A DNA stretch of 64,000 nucleotides from Cycas panzhihuaensis (lineage: Eukaryota > Cycadophyta), in NCBI GenBank assembly GCA_023213395.1, contig CM041465.1, positions 73,167,741 through 73,231,740 of the forward strand, written 5' to 3'. A program made the translations under genes and the position numbers. This document shows positions 1 to 10,795 of this stretch, piece after piece (position 1 is the first letter of the stretch; every line of letters starts with the position of its first letter). Below the pieces are notes generated by a model, which was not told the DNA's origin, did no database searches, and saw nothing but the letters and a program-made list of their open reading frames with translations.

Positions 1-1325
1 TTTCGTGCTCCATCCAGTATTCAATGGAGTGGGTTAAATGAGTAGTCCCATATAACTGTTCCCCATAGAAAGGCTTAACATGGTTCCCAACATAAGTTTC
101 AAAGTTCGTTTCCTCTGGGATAGTTACCCTATTGCCTAGACCGGAGTCTCTAGGAGTATTTACCGCCGATTCCCCTTCCATTCCCTTGGATTTGGGGCCA
201 ATTGTTGGAAGGGACCGGTTGCTGGGTGGGTATACTTCTAAAGAAGATGAGGAAGGAATATTACTTCCTTCCCCGAGTTGTAATAAGGGGGGGCATAGGG
301 AATCTACCTTAGAACCCATGCCTGAGGTAGAAGGGAGGTTAAGGTTACTACTAGATACTATAGGACTATGAAAAATAATAAGTCCACTAGGGGGTTTTGG
401 TCTAGCTTTATGTTATCTACTGAGCTATCATTAGTCATTATATATTCAAAAGAATCTGAATTATCATTAATGTTTCCAATTATACATTTAGATAATAAGT
501 TACATCTATGAGAGGAAGAATTTACTTCATAGGCGTCTTGCAACCAATAATCCACAAATCTCATCCCATTTTCATCATCTGAAGAGTTATATATTTCTCC
601 AAAATGAGTTGGTTCGGCTTCTTGGCAGTCAATTAGCTTGGTAGGCTCTTCGGTCGTATGGTAAAGATTCTCTTCATCGAGGGAAGAGGTTGTTGTCTCA
701 CCTACGACAGTTGTACTGGATCCTTCGTCCGGTATCATCTCAATGGAGTTTCTTCCCAACATTGGCAATACCACTTTGTTTCCATCATCTGATAAAGTGA
801 AGGTCACGTTCTTCCAGTTTTGGAGACACTGGGTCTTGTATAGCCAGGGCCTCCCTAATAACACTGGATAGGGTGTTGCACCCTTTTCTGTTTCTACGAT
901 TGTAAAGTCGATTTTTATGACGATCCCTGCCACATCCACTTTGATATCGGCCAGCTTCCCCACAGGTCGCACCAATAATTCGTTGGCCAATTTCAACGAA
1001 TATGTTGTCGCCTCCGCCGGCTTCCCAACTTTCGCCATGTCGAAGTGGGTAGTACATTCACGGCTGCGCCCCCATCGACAATCACTTTCAGAAATGTTTC
1101 TCCCAATACCATCATTGTCACCATGGAATCCATGTCGAATGATGGCATCACTTTCTTTAAACTCTTGGTAATTCCTCGTTGTAATATCCCTCCTTTAATC
1201 CAATCGATTACTTGGCATAGAGGAATAGTTAATTGCAATTGTTTTACCATATTCTCCATCAGCAACAACATTCTTGGAATGTCCTCAGCTGGTAATCCTT
1301 TGAATAGTTCCTCCATCTGTACCAT
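1..1325 (-). pseudogene. TE-1 protease and start of pol, broken
   Basis: The segment follows gag after two in-frame stops (TAG, TAA). It begins with a retropepsin core, IVDGGAAVNVLP, at about 1080-1045; the DGGA form replaces the usual D-S/T-G-A. A frameshift near 1000-1040 moves the reading into the frame of 358-1038, which holds the second half of the protease including LLGRPWL. Another frameshift near 358 leads to an open Ser/Pro-rich linker up to the window edge. The enzyme would cut the Gag-Pol polyprotein. The assignment rests on the DGGA and LGRPWL motifs and on the position after gag. Confidence 0.75.
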
Positions 1326-1331
1326 TTAGGG

Positions 1332-3386
1332 CTATATTTTTGGTTCATCTGGTACTTTTTCTTTCTCCTTTTGCTTATTCTTTCTTACATACACATATTT
1401 GGTTTCAGGCTTCCCCATTGGTAATGCAATCTCTTCTTGAGCTAATTCTTCTAACACTTGTTTTGCTTGTCTGAATCGATTCATTTCCGTCTGTGGATTT
1501 GGATATTCTTCGTCTTCCTTCTCCTTTTGTTTCTTTTGGAGTTTTACATTTTTACTCTCCGGGATGATTGTCATTAGATTGGTAGCCTTAGCTTTTCCCT
1601 TACAATCTTCTGTTTTGTGCTCACTTAGTCCACAATTGTTACATACGAACGGTTTTTGTTCGTATTCCCGTTTTTTTGGGCATTCGGATTTCCAATGCCC
1701 AAATTGTAAGCATATGAGACATCTTCCCATTGGTTGTTTCTTCCTTGAGGGCTCCTGTGTACTCCTCGTTGTATTTATATTCCGAGGTGGGTTGCCTCCC
1801 CTTCCCCTACCTCGTCCTCTGTATGATTTTCCTCTTGGGTTGTAGAAACAATCTTTTGTCATATGCGTATCCACATTGCATATGTGGCACCATTTGTCCC
1901 TTTGGTGCAATGCACTATTCTTCGAATTGAGTTCACATTCTTTAGTTGTGTGTGAACTTTCTTCATAGATGTGGCACCATTTTTCTACTCTGACTTCATG
2001 ATCCTTTTTCTTCTTTGTTACTTCTTCTTCCCTATTATTCCTTATTTTTAATCTTGCCACTTCCTTCCTTAGAGCTTCTAATTCTGATTCCTCTTCTAAT
2101 ACTCCCACCTGGCAGAAGGATTGATTATACTGGTTTTGTTTAATTTCCCTGATCTCCTCTTGTAATCTCAACAGGAAGGAGTCGTGTCCTCCAGCCTGAG
2201 CATCCATCTCCATCTCAAAGTCGAGTGCTAAATCTTGGGCATTCTTGAATGACTTTAACGGATGTGCATGCATCATAGCTCTCAATTTCTCATTTAATCC
2301 TCTGACAAAATATTTTTTCATATTGTGGTCTGTTACCGTTTCATTGATCATACTGGCCGCAGTGATTTTCATCCTACCGATATAGGTTAACACTGATTCT
2401 CCGGGCCTTTGTTTAATTTCCCTAAGGGCAATTTCCACTGCTTCGTTGCTCTGGAATTTCTGAAATCTTTCCTCAAAGGATTTCTTTATCTCAGCCCATA
2501 AATCTTTCTTATTTAATTCTTTGTACCATGCCAATGGTACTCCCCTTAATGTACAAGCAAATCTGGCTTTTATCTCGTCTTCATCTGTAATCTTCTTCAT
2601 GTCGATCAAATTTTGAAAGAGATATACATGTTCCGCTGCATCTGAAGTGTTGTTGAAAATCAACTTCCCAAAATCTCTGTAATCATCCATCCTGGGGGAT
2701 TGTACCGATGTCCCACCTAGTGGCAATTCTTCCCCTTTCTCCTCCTCACTGGATTCTATCTCCTTCCCTTCACTCTTCTCTTTTGGAGATGTGCTTGGAG
2801 TGCTTACTGCAATATTATCTTTCCCAAATAATGGATTCTTAAATGGGGTTTTTAGATGTATAGGTTCTAACACACCTGGCACTTGTACTGTTAATGGTGT
2901 CACTGTTATATATGACTGATCAGACCCTCTGTCTGATGAATCTTCAAAAAGCTACCTTGTAAGCTTGTTTTTCCAATATGCCGAGGGACCTTCCTCTGCC
3001 TTTTCCTCGCTGTCACTTAGGTCCTTCGAAGTGTCTTCCACAGGTATGCTTTCCTCCTTTGCTAGAGCATCTTTACATTCTTCATACACTTTTGGTTTTT
3101 CTTCATATTCTGGGCTAAACAGGTCATCCTTGATTGGGGTTGGTGTTAGTACCATTCGTTCGCCATTGTTTCCCTCTCCTTGTTCCTGAGGTGTCTGGAC
3201 TCCACTTGCCTCAGATTCTTCAACGGACTGTCCCTTAGTCTCATTATTCTGCGAACTTAGTCTTCTTGCCCTTCTCAGTTTTGACTCTTTTGACCACCGT
3301 AATGCTCTTTGTCTACTTGTTTCTTTCCCTTTAGGTGAACTATCCTTTTGTGGCTCTTCTGCCTTTGAAGGCCCCTTAGGTGGCAT
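1332..3386 (-). pseudogene. TE-1 gag with four CCHC knuckles, one stop
   Basis: One reading frame of about 685 codons begins at ATG 3386 (MPPKGPSKAEEP) and is broken only by a TAG at 2952-2954. The N-terminal third is charged and low in complexity. The middle carries a retrotransposon gag domain (LRGVPLAWYKEL, then IKKSFEERFQKF) at about 2570-2450. Three good CX2CX4HX4C knuckles follow: CHICNVDTHMTKDC, CLICLQFGHWKSEC and CNNCGLSEHKTEDC. A fourth, upstream, has lost its second Cys (CHIYEESSHTTKEC). Gag forms the particle and packages RNA. The frame ends in TAG just before the protease segment, as in elements with separate gag and pol. Confidence 0.85.
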
Positions 3387-3512
3387 TGGAAGGTCCCTTG
3401 GCTGTCAGAGGCTTAGTTACAGCGTGCCATCATGATGACAGCCAGGGTCCTCTGTTCTTTACACATTCCTCCTTGTGAAACTCCTGGGCCCCGTCCCTCC
3501 TCAATGGACGTA

Positions 3513-3525
3513 GGCAACGGAACCA
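3513..3525 (-). other. TE-1 primer binding site
   Basis: Read on the minus strand this is TGGTTCCGTTGCC, one base inside the LTR edge. It starts with the TGG needed to pair with a tRNA 3' CCA end. It differs from the initiator-Met type site of the other elements here, which fits a different superfamily. The tRNA species is not certain. Confidence 0.6.
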
Positions 3526-3526
3526 A

Positions 3527-4364
3527 TGTTGACTTTAGATTTCACACCCTTATGAGATCAATACACTTATCAAGGTTACACAGGTTATAGTCTAGTTTAG
3601 GATACAGTCAACATCATCATCCACATAGTTCACACAGATTTATTAACATTTCCACATGATTACAACACAATGGCACACAGCAGTACAGAGATCAGCACCT
3701 ATTCCACATTCAATCTTTGCAAACACAGAGAATCCACAATTTCCACACAACTCTTATTTTATTAAGCAATAAGTTTCTTTACACAAGGTGTTGGAATGAA
3801 TTCCCTGTGCATTACAGCCTCATACATTAACTCTGTCACATGCGTACCCAGGAGGTACTCATCAAAATACACGGCTTAGGTTGTTGTCATGCATACTGGT
3901 CTCCGTGCCAATGCGTACTGGAATACTTAGCTCTCACCCTAACTGAATGGTCCTTGTGAAGCCACTTAAATACGCTACTTTGGTGGCCTTTGGCTGAAGG
4001 GTTATGACTGTCTGTCATAACCGTACCCTTTCAATCAAGCGTACCTCTTCCTAACCATTGGTTAGTTCCCTTAATTGGCTGTCTTAACTCGTCAGACGTC
4101 TGCATTATGTCTGACGTCATCCCAAGCTTCCTTCTGTCCAGTCTTCTCGTGCGTACCATTTTTGTTTGCTTGCGTTCTACCTGGAGGTACGTATCTGTGT
4201 TGCATACCTTACCAAGTACACACCTGTCATACATACCCAGAATGTTGAATTCTTCACTTTTTGTTGCATGCGTACCTTCGTACGGTCTGTTCCTGCACAA
4301 TCCAAGGTTACTCAGCCTCTCTTTGGTCTGCCCATAGCCCAGCGTGTCACAATATGCTCCAACA
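3527..4364 (-). repeat. TE-1 5' LTR
   Basis: On the minus strand the block starts TGTTGGAGCATA and ends AAGTCAACA, so it has TG...CA ends and abuts the primer site. Its right edge falls inside the LTR sequence of TE-2, as expected for an insertion. The motif TGCGTAC occurs four times (3841, 3912, 4150, 4269 on the plus strand). The partner LTR is outside the window, so divergence cannot be judged. Confidence 0.75.
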
Positions 4365-4694
4365 GTCCTAGGATTATTAGTCATAAGTCCTAAGTCTTAA
4401 AGTCAAAGGGTCATTATATTACTATGTAAAAGGATAGAAGCTTATTGGTCAAGTTAGTGGTGTAATGTTATTGGTTAGGACAAAGGTATTTGTCCCACAT
4501 GCATTACTTGTGTTGTATAGTCTCCCACCTCTTTAGTATATAAAGGTGGTTGAGGTAGTAAGTTAAAACATCAAATCATCAAGGCTCATATTGAGTCTTT
4601 GGTGTTACATGCATTCTGATTATATTGTGTTAATCTCTGTTCATTGATATTGTTCTTGTGTTTGGTGAATACTCTCTATGTTAAAATCTTAACA
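4365..4694 (+). repeat. TE-2 5' LTR, truncated
   Basis: The sequence matches the 3' LTR at 8250-8579 with roughly ten visible differences. The first ~45 bp are missing because TE-1 is inserted at 4364. A TATATAAA box lies at 4537-4544. The LTR ends TTAACA and is followed directly by TGGTATCAGAGC. Confidence 0.9.
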
Positions 4695-6475
4695 TGGTAT
4701 CAGAGCAGGTTGCGTGATGAGGACGTTGAGGTGCTAGTCATCAAACTTTAGTCAAGGAGGAAGGTAGCTTTTCGAATTGGGAAGGTGAAGTCGTCAATAT
4801 TGCAAGGTGTGTACGGTGGTAATGCAGACAGAATAATGCTAGGTAACTCTACTCTTGTAAACTTGTTGTGTAAAGAAATCATATACTAGGGTTTGTCCCT
4901 TGAAGAAGCTGGAAGTAATATATGACAACTGTCATAAGGTGAAGAAACTGAGTGGTGTAAATTAAAGCAAAGTGATTGATGTTTGGAGACTGTTCATTGA
5001 AACTGTGTTATGGCTGTTGTGTGCAAATCATAGCATGCCAATAGACGTCCAATTGCCAATATTTATTAGTTGCCCACATTGATTTGAGGTTCAAGCAATC
5101 TGTTTGGTGGATCCAATGTATAGAGCTAAATTATCCATGTTGTATGCTGGCTAGTTGCCACTGCCAAAACCCTAGTCTTTCATGCATCTGTGCATCTGTG
5201 GTGATGCCCTAGACTGTTCCCTCTAATAACACTATTTATTCTCCTGCTCCTATTGCTGCCTCCTGTTCTAATTGTAAACCCCTAACTATGCATGGTGACC
5301 ATATGGCTGGGTGGACATAATAACATGATGCATGATAGTGTGCCATGGAAATTCTGCAATACAGAAAGGAGCCACCCTTGTTCAGTTTATATAACATGGT
5401 GAGGCATTGGTTACCATGAAAGGGTCACCTATTGAAGAAGCCGCCACATGGATATCACCTGACTTTGCATGGAAATTTAGGTGGAGGCTGCGTGGATGGA
5501 GATAAAGAAGCCATGGAAAGTTGAGCCGTAGGTAAAGACCCTGCATAAGTGAGGACTAATGGCAGAAAACTCATAATAGAATCCTTTATATTGTGGATGT
5601 TCGAATATAAGAAGATGATGCTAGCAAGAGAGATGCAACTGAGAGGGGAAATGAAGAATGACTACTGGAGAATCTCTGCTTGAAGAACATGCAACATGTG
5701 ATGGAGCTGCCCAGCTGAGATCGTGGAGTAGTAATGAGAGTGCACCTGTGAAGTCCTGCCATGGAAATAAAGGTGACGTTTGTCTGTCTATCCAGGTGCG
5801 TGGAGAATAGACTAGTTGAAAGCCACACAGAAGAGAAAAGCATGCCCAGCCATTGCTCAGAAGACGGAGAGGAATGAAGAGAACATGCCCGCGTTGTGTA
5901 TCGAACACTACATAGTTCTGTATGGAGGGAGCCTCAAGAGAATTTGAAGTGCCTGTGACTTTGTTTTAGTGGGTTGTTTGATTGTACAGCAATCTCACTC
6001 TTTTTGCGGAGTCTGTTCCTACGTGGTATGGAGATTGTGAGGTGATAATCTTCATTGGAGGGCAGCTGGTATGGCGCTCTTATCTTGTTCGGCCGGTTTG
6101 TAACTGGTTCAGATAGATGTTGTTCATTATGGATCGACAGTAATTGTCGATCCGTCTATGGAGGTATTGTTCGCGGCGCCTATGGTAGCACGTGGTCTCG
6201 TCCTTTTCTGACCTGACTGGGGAAGGATGGGCCGATTCGTTTGCTTAATTGTTTGGTTCAACCGACTATTCGTTGTTTCTCGTGCTGGGTGAATGTGGCA
6301 TCAACTACACAGTTAATGATAGATACACTGATACGGGCGATGGTTAATGGAACAATATGGTCTCTGATGTTTGTTCCCCACCCAGAGTTGTTCTACAAGG
6401 ACACATGAGATAGGAATGAATGTTGGTCATTCAAATTTGTCACATGGAGACCATGCATCTCATAAGAAAGCAATT
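4695..6475 (+). other. TE-2 primer site and long non-coding leader
   Basis: The primer site TGGTATCAGAGC (4695-4706) fits the 3' end of initiator Met tRNA. The remaining ~1.77 kb holds no reading frame I can match to a retroelement or host protein. The part from about 6000 to 6350 is richer in GC than its surroundings and may be further captured sequence, but I could not name it. Minus-strand ORFs at 5586-5908 look fortuitous. Confidence 0.6.
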
Positions 6476-6702
6476 GATCCTGTCTGCAAGCCCGCTCTTG
6501 AATCTGTTCACATTACCAAAGTTGTTTAAAATTGCAAGCGTAATAATGAGGCATTGTACTTCCAGTATGGGACTAAGCTACACAATGTAGTTGACGCTGA
6601 GATTACATATTCATTGATTAAAGAACGACAGGGCAAAAAGTGGGTTCCAAATGACTACACATCTTTTGTTGATCCTCTGCCAGATCTGCGGCATTGTGGT
6701 GT
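6476..6702 (+). pseudogene. captured 3'-5' exonuclease domain fragment
   Basis: The translation contains CKPALESVHITKVV, a stop (TAA at 6527-6529), then NCKRNNEALYFQYGTKLHNV, VDAEITYSLIKE and DYTSFVDPLPDLRHCGV. I recognise this as the middle of the plant RNase D-like 3'-5' exonuclease domain family (the Arabidopsis At2g25910 type), in which a similar CKR-EALYFQFG-LHNVVD stretch precedes a DDY-SFV-LL-D-RYCG stretch. About 75 residues are kept, without a visible intron, and both ends are truncated. The piece is in sense orientation, upstream of the gag-like ORF. The native gene acts in RNA 3' processing; this copy is a dead fragment. The identification comes from memory of the family, not from a search. 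Confidence 0.75.
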
Positions 6703-6955
6703 GATGATAAATGCTCCAAGAAGGGTGCAATACTTTTGGTAAGACAGGGCCAAAGCATCACTAGTCCTGGAAGGAGGCACTTGCTCAATGAAAAAGGGGA
6801 CTATTGAGCAGCTGTTAAATGCTCCAAACTATTGAGACTGAGGTCAAGCTTGCCTAGATTACTGCCACAATATCTTCTATTGATACACTGTAAGTTGCTG
6901 AAATATTGCCCATAAATTCTGAGAGTTATAGCTGTGATTGATTTATTCATACATA

Positions 6956-8224
6956 ATGGAATTAAGTGACGTCATAGTTTTTGTGCCTGAAAAAAATGAA
7001 TACTGGTTATCAGATCTCTTCTTCCCCTTGCCCAAATATATTGGAACTAATTTCCGTTTTTGGAAAATTAAGATGGAGAGCCTATTTGTATTGAAGAAAC
7101 TTTGGAAAATAGTCATGGGTACTGAAATGGCTCATGAAGAAGGGGAGGAAATTTTCAAAAGGAAAAGCAGAGTTGTTATTGATGTAATACTTGCAACCCT
7201 TGATAAGGATAATCTTCCTTCTTCCTATCACTTCATTATCCAGGTTCTGCAAAGTACCGAGTCAGCTAAGGATGCCTGGAAACTACTGACAGAAGTGCAT
7301 GAAAAAGGACCTGAAGAAGTGCAGCAAAGAATCAAAAGGGCAAAGAATAAAAGGAAGAAATTGAAGAGGAAAGAAAAAAGGGAAAAGCAACGTGACAAAG
7401 CCATGACTCCATCAAATACCTTAAGTCTCATCAAAGAATCAGTTGTGGAGGCTGAAGATTCTAGGCATCAATCTTTACCGGTAATAGTTCATGGAGACAT
7501 AAGTTGCTTAACAAAATGTATGGATAATATTATCCTAGTTTGTGTTGACAGGTTGGTAGGAAGAATTCAAATGATGATAGGTCATACAGTGATACGCATG
7601 TATTGGAAAATATTCATGATCTCTTTCAACTCAGTTGCATCTTCTATTCTCATCTTTGAAATAATCAAAATTATAACAGCATATCTTACAACAGCACTGG
7701 AAAGTTGTTTCGAAGAAAGAAGGAACATAAGGAGGATACCATATGATCAAAATCTTGCTTGTCAAAATCATATTACATTTTGGGTAGGTTACTTGATCAT
7801 AAAGATCAATCATATTGAAATAATGTTCCATGTATGCATATTCATAATCAGGAAGTATATGCATATAAGTGTCATGGAAATACTCTTTATACTTGGTTCA
7901 TGGAATCTCTTGAGTGGCATGGAAAAACCTGGGTATCTTACACAGCCTACAGGTAATAATGATGAAGCAATTGGAACTCATCTCAATGAATTCATTGCTT
8001 CAGGGGAGGATGACGGTGTCTCATTGCTACATTTGGATAATGATGATATTGCTAACATCTATTTCTTTGGTCACTCACGTACTGAAGAAAGTGGAAGCAA
8101 ACAGGTGATAGATATCTTTGATGAGTACATGCAGGATCATGCTGAATTAGCCATCATTCACTACTTGTTTTGCATGTCAAAGGATTCCCAATTGTGTATG
8201 AAGGTGAAAGAATATAATGTTTAA
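6956..8224 (+). CDS. gag-like N-terminus fused to unknown conserved region
   Basis: This intact 423-codon ORF starts at ATG 6956 (MELSDVIVF), the position that aligns with the start of the TE-10 ORF (MELSEVITF). Residues ~20-125 resemble the copia gag N-terminus (IGTNFRFWKIKMESLFVLKK, then AKDAWKLLTEVHEKGP). A Lys/Arg-rich stretch (KRKKLKRKEKREKQ) follows. From about residue 180 to 320 the sequence (DNIILVCVDR, MYWKIFMIS, RRNIRRIPYDQNL, TFWVGYLIIKINHI) matches the TE-10 frame well but no family I know. There is no zinc knuckle. The C-terminus is acidic and the stop lies 20 bases inside the 3' LTR. It may supply a particle or RNA-binding protein; that is inference. Confidence 0.7.
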   Translation: MELSDVIVFVPEKNEYWLSDLFFPLPKYIGTNFRFWKIKMESLFVLKKLWKIVMGTEMAHEEGEEIFKRKSRVVIDVILATLDKDNLPSSYHFIIQVLQSTESAKDAWKLLTEVHEKGPEEVQQRIKRAKNKRKKLKRKEKREKQRDKAMTPSNTLSLIKESVVEAEDSRHQSLPVIVHGDISCLTKCMDNIILVCVDRLVGRIQMMIGHTVIRMYWKIFMISFNSVASSILIFEIIKIITAYLTTALESCFEERRNIRRIPYDQNLACQNHITFWVGYLIIKINHIEIMFHVCIFIIRKYMHISVMEILFILGSWNLLSGMEKPGYLTQPTGNNDEAIGTHLNEFIASGEDDGVSLLHLDNDDIANIYFFGHSRTEESGSKQVIDIFDEYMQDHAELAIIHYLFCMSKDSQLCMKVKEYNV

Positions 8225-8579
8225 TGTGTGTGTGGTTAAGTAAAAGTGGGTCCTAGGATTATTAGTCATAAGTCCTAAGTCTTAGGGTCAAAGGGTCATT
8301 ATATTACTATGTAAAAGGATAAAAGCTTATTAGCCAAGTTAGTAGTGTAATGTTATTGGTTAGGACAAAGGTATTTGTCCCACATGCATTACTTGTGTTG
8401 TATAGTCTCCCACCTCTTTGGTATATAAAGGTGGTTGAAGTAGTAAGTAAAAACATCAAATCATCAAGGCTCATATTGAGTCTTTGGTGTTACATGCATT
8501 CTGATTATATTGTGTTAATCTTAGTTCATTGATATTGTTCTTGTGTTTGGTGAATACTCTCCATGTTAAAATCTTAACA
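8205..8579 (+). repeat. TE-2 3' LTR
   Basis: This is a 375-bp LTR that starts TGAAAGAATATAATG and ends AAATCTTAACA. It matches the solo LTR at 61242-61622 and the truncated 5' LTR. The polypurine tract before it is poor (ATGAAGG). The sequence after it (TTCCA) belongs to TE-3, and the matching TSD would be left of the window. Confidence 0.9.
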
Positions 8580-10029
8580 TTCCAGCAACTGGCTCATCGT
8601 CCTCTTCGCCCGATAAATACGAGAATGGAAGTAGTAGGGGATAAAAAGGCTCTTCTGATGATTTTTCAACATGATACGTCGATGACTCGTCGAATTTGAC
8701 ATTCCGACTAATCACAATCTTTCTCCCCTGCAGATCCCATAGTCTGTAAGTTTTATTTTGATCATAATACCCCACAAAAATACACTTCAAACTCTTCTGA
8801 CTTAGCTTCTTGCGAGTATCGTCTAGGATGTGTGCATATCCAATGCACCCAAAAATTTTTAAATGGCTAATGAGAAGTTTACGACTAGTCCATTTTTCTT
8901 CAAGGGTCATGCTACGAACTGCTTGAGTGGCCACCCGGTTCAAAATGTAAATAGCAGTTGCCACAACCTCTGCCTAAAACACCAGTGGCAAGTTTTTAGA
9001 GTGCACCATACACCTTGCCATCTCCATCATGGTATGATTCTTCCTTTCAACAACTTCATTTTGTTATGGGGTATACGGGACCATAAATTCCCATTTTATA
9101 CCATGATCCCGACAAAACTGATTAAATGCATGATTGCCATACTCCTTGACATTATCACTTTGTAATGTCTTAATTTTCTTAACACTTTCATTTTTAACCA
9201 TCACTTTCCAATCACGGAAATGATCAAACACATATGACTTATTCTTTAGGAAGTATGCCTAGGCCTTCCTGGTGTAATCATCCACAAACACTAAGGTGCA
9301 ACGAGCTCTTGATATTGGGGGGTTTGGGAGTGGCCCCATTACATCTGTATGCACAAGCTCTAGCTTCTCCTTAGCTCTCCAGGCATTCTTCCAAGCAAAA
9401 GGATAGTAATGATGTTTTCCATACATACACCCTTCACAAACACTGTCTGAGCATGAAACATATGGTAATCCTTGTACCATTTTCAACCTCTTCGGCAGTG
9501 CGATGCTCCTGTAATTAAGGAGTCCTAGGTGATCATGCAACAACTTGTTCACATCATCTACGCAGACAACAAAGGCGTAAGACTTCTTCTAAGATTGAAA
9601 CTTCTCAAACACCCAAAAGTTATCTTTGACCTTCCTAGTAACAATGATAGAGAAATTCTACTTTGGATCCTTAATTAGGCATCCATCATAATACAACTCC
9701 ACCTTCATACCTTGTTTGCAGATTTATCGAGCCAGAAGCAAATTCAACTGCATCTTGGGTACATAATATACCCTTGTAAACTTACCACCTGCTAAGAAAA
9801 CTTCGCCAACACCTTCCACTAGCAACATGCGAGTATCTCCAAGGATGATTTCTGTACAACTATGATTTTCACTCCATGTATCAAAGTTGTGCTTTTAGAA
9901 TGAGATATGCTTTTGTGCTCTAGAGTCCAGAATCTAGTAATCTCTCTTATTTGACTCGGTTGATAAGATTGTCGCTCTGATGCAATGTGTAGCAACGTTC
10001 TTCCCTTTGTCATCCTGGCTTACTTTGCA
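8580..10029 (-). pseudogene. TE-3 protease-integrase remnant
   Basis: The reading follows TE-12 closely. The protease has ILDSRAQKHISF near 9930-9896, in which the Gly of the usual DSGA is Arg. The pre-integrase zinc module is weakened (LLHDHLGLLNYRS) but keeps CEGCMYGKHH. Integrase residues are seen in LVHTDVMGP (first Asp), SDNVKEY (second Asp) and ERKNHTMMEMARCM (Glu). The C-terminal integrase part (HLKIFGCIGYAHILDD, then KCIFVGYYDQNKTYRLWD) runs to 8640. Stops occur, many where Trp or Gln is expected (KA*AYFLKN, TP*QNE). The segment ends abruptly at the TE-2 LTR. Confidence 0.85.
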
Positions 10030-10795
10030 TTTGTCATGTCTCTTGAACCAGCAGTTCTTCTCTCTGATGGTGAATCAACTCTGGGCGATTACCATTGAAT
10101 TTCTTCTTCTCCCGAGAGCTTTCCCCAGACCACTATGTGAACTTCTCCTCCTAAACGACCTCTTTCCTCTATGTCTTCATGGCTAAGGCCTGACTCGATT
10201 TGGAACCTCCAAGTACTCCATGGTGTTTCATCTTGGCATCCTCCGCTAGAATAAGGTTCTTAATACCATCAAAGGTTTCTACTTCTATCACCTCATCTCT
10301 ACTATATATGGTATGAAAAGTGGCAAAAGCAGCTAGTAACTTCGACATGATTATCGCAAACAAGGGCACATCATAGATCGAATTCGACTTCAATTCTTCT
10401 AGCTTATTCCTCAAGTCAGTGATCTTATTAAGGTAGGAACTTATGTTGGTCTCATCTTCTGCCCTAGAATTGAGAAGCTCCAACATTAGGGTCAAACGTC
10501 TATTCATCTTCTTTTTCTCAAAAGTTTCACAGGGTTTTGCCCAGATTTCGTCTGGCTGCTCCAGGTTATGAACCAAAGCCCTCTAGTCTAGCGCCAATGA
10601 TAATTTCAACAATCCTATGGCCATAAATTGTTTCTCCTCAAGTCGCACTCGCTCTTTATGGTCAAGCAAGACCACATTCACCTTTGCCTTAGTAATCGCC
10701 TAGAGTTGATTCACCATCAATGCCAACTCCATGTTGGCCTTCCATTCATTGAAATTTTTGTCGTTAAAGGTAACCTTTGGCATCACATGCTCCAT
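10030..10795 (-). pseudogene. TE-3 gag remnant
   Basis: The frame starts at ATG 10795 (MEHVMPKVTF) and contains NFNEWKANMELALMVNQ and, in the open part 10169-10576, LMLELLNSRAEDETNISSYL and KITDLRNKLEELKS, the UBN2-type copia gag domain. At least two stops interrupt the first 70 codons (NQL*AITK, LALD*RALV). The single zinc knuckle at ~10080-10030 has decayed to KNCWFKRHDK. The orthologous segments are 38091-38900 in TE-6 and 59264-59911 in TE-12. Confidence 0.85.

Larger units (their letters stand above)
1..4364 (-). mobile_element. TE-1: Ty3/gypsy LTR retrotransposon, 5' part
   Basis: This is a minus-strand gypsy-type element that runs off the left edge. From its 5' end it shows an 838-bp LTR, a primer site, a gag with zinc knuckles, and a protease that starts the pol region; reverse transcriptase and the 3' LTR lie outside the window. 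It is inserted in the 5' LTR of TE-2: the LTR edge at 4364 is followed by GTCCT, which is continuous sequence in the intact 3' LTR of TE-2. The first ~45 bp of the TE-2 LTR must therefore lie beyond the left edge. Stops and frameshifts show that this copy cannot make its proteins. Confidence 0.85.
4365..8579 (+). mobile_element. TE-2: pol-less LTR retrotransposon with captured gene piece
   Basis: The element has a 5' LTR truncated by TE-1, a primer site at 4695-4706, a long leader, a piece of a host exonuclease gene, one 423-codon frame and a complete 3' LTR. No protease, integrase, reverse transcriptase or RNase H motif is present, so it must borrow enzymes. Its right edge cuts the pol gene of TE-3 between integrase and reverse transcriptase, judged from the related TE-12. 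Its LTRs match those of TE-10 and TE-13, and its long ORF is related to that of TE-10. Confidence 0.85.

Noticed and set aside
4695-4706. TGGTATCAGAGC sites as parts of tRNA genes
   Set aside because: They are 12-base primer binding sites next to LTR ends, with no tRNA fold around them; the same holds at 12791, 16487, 17720, 19486, 43563 and 48918.
5586-5908. Two overlapping minus-strand ORFs of 85 and 95 codons in the TE-2 leader
   Set aside because: They are Leu/Ser-rich without any motif, overlap in different frames and have no counterpart in TE-10.
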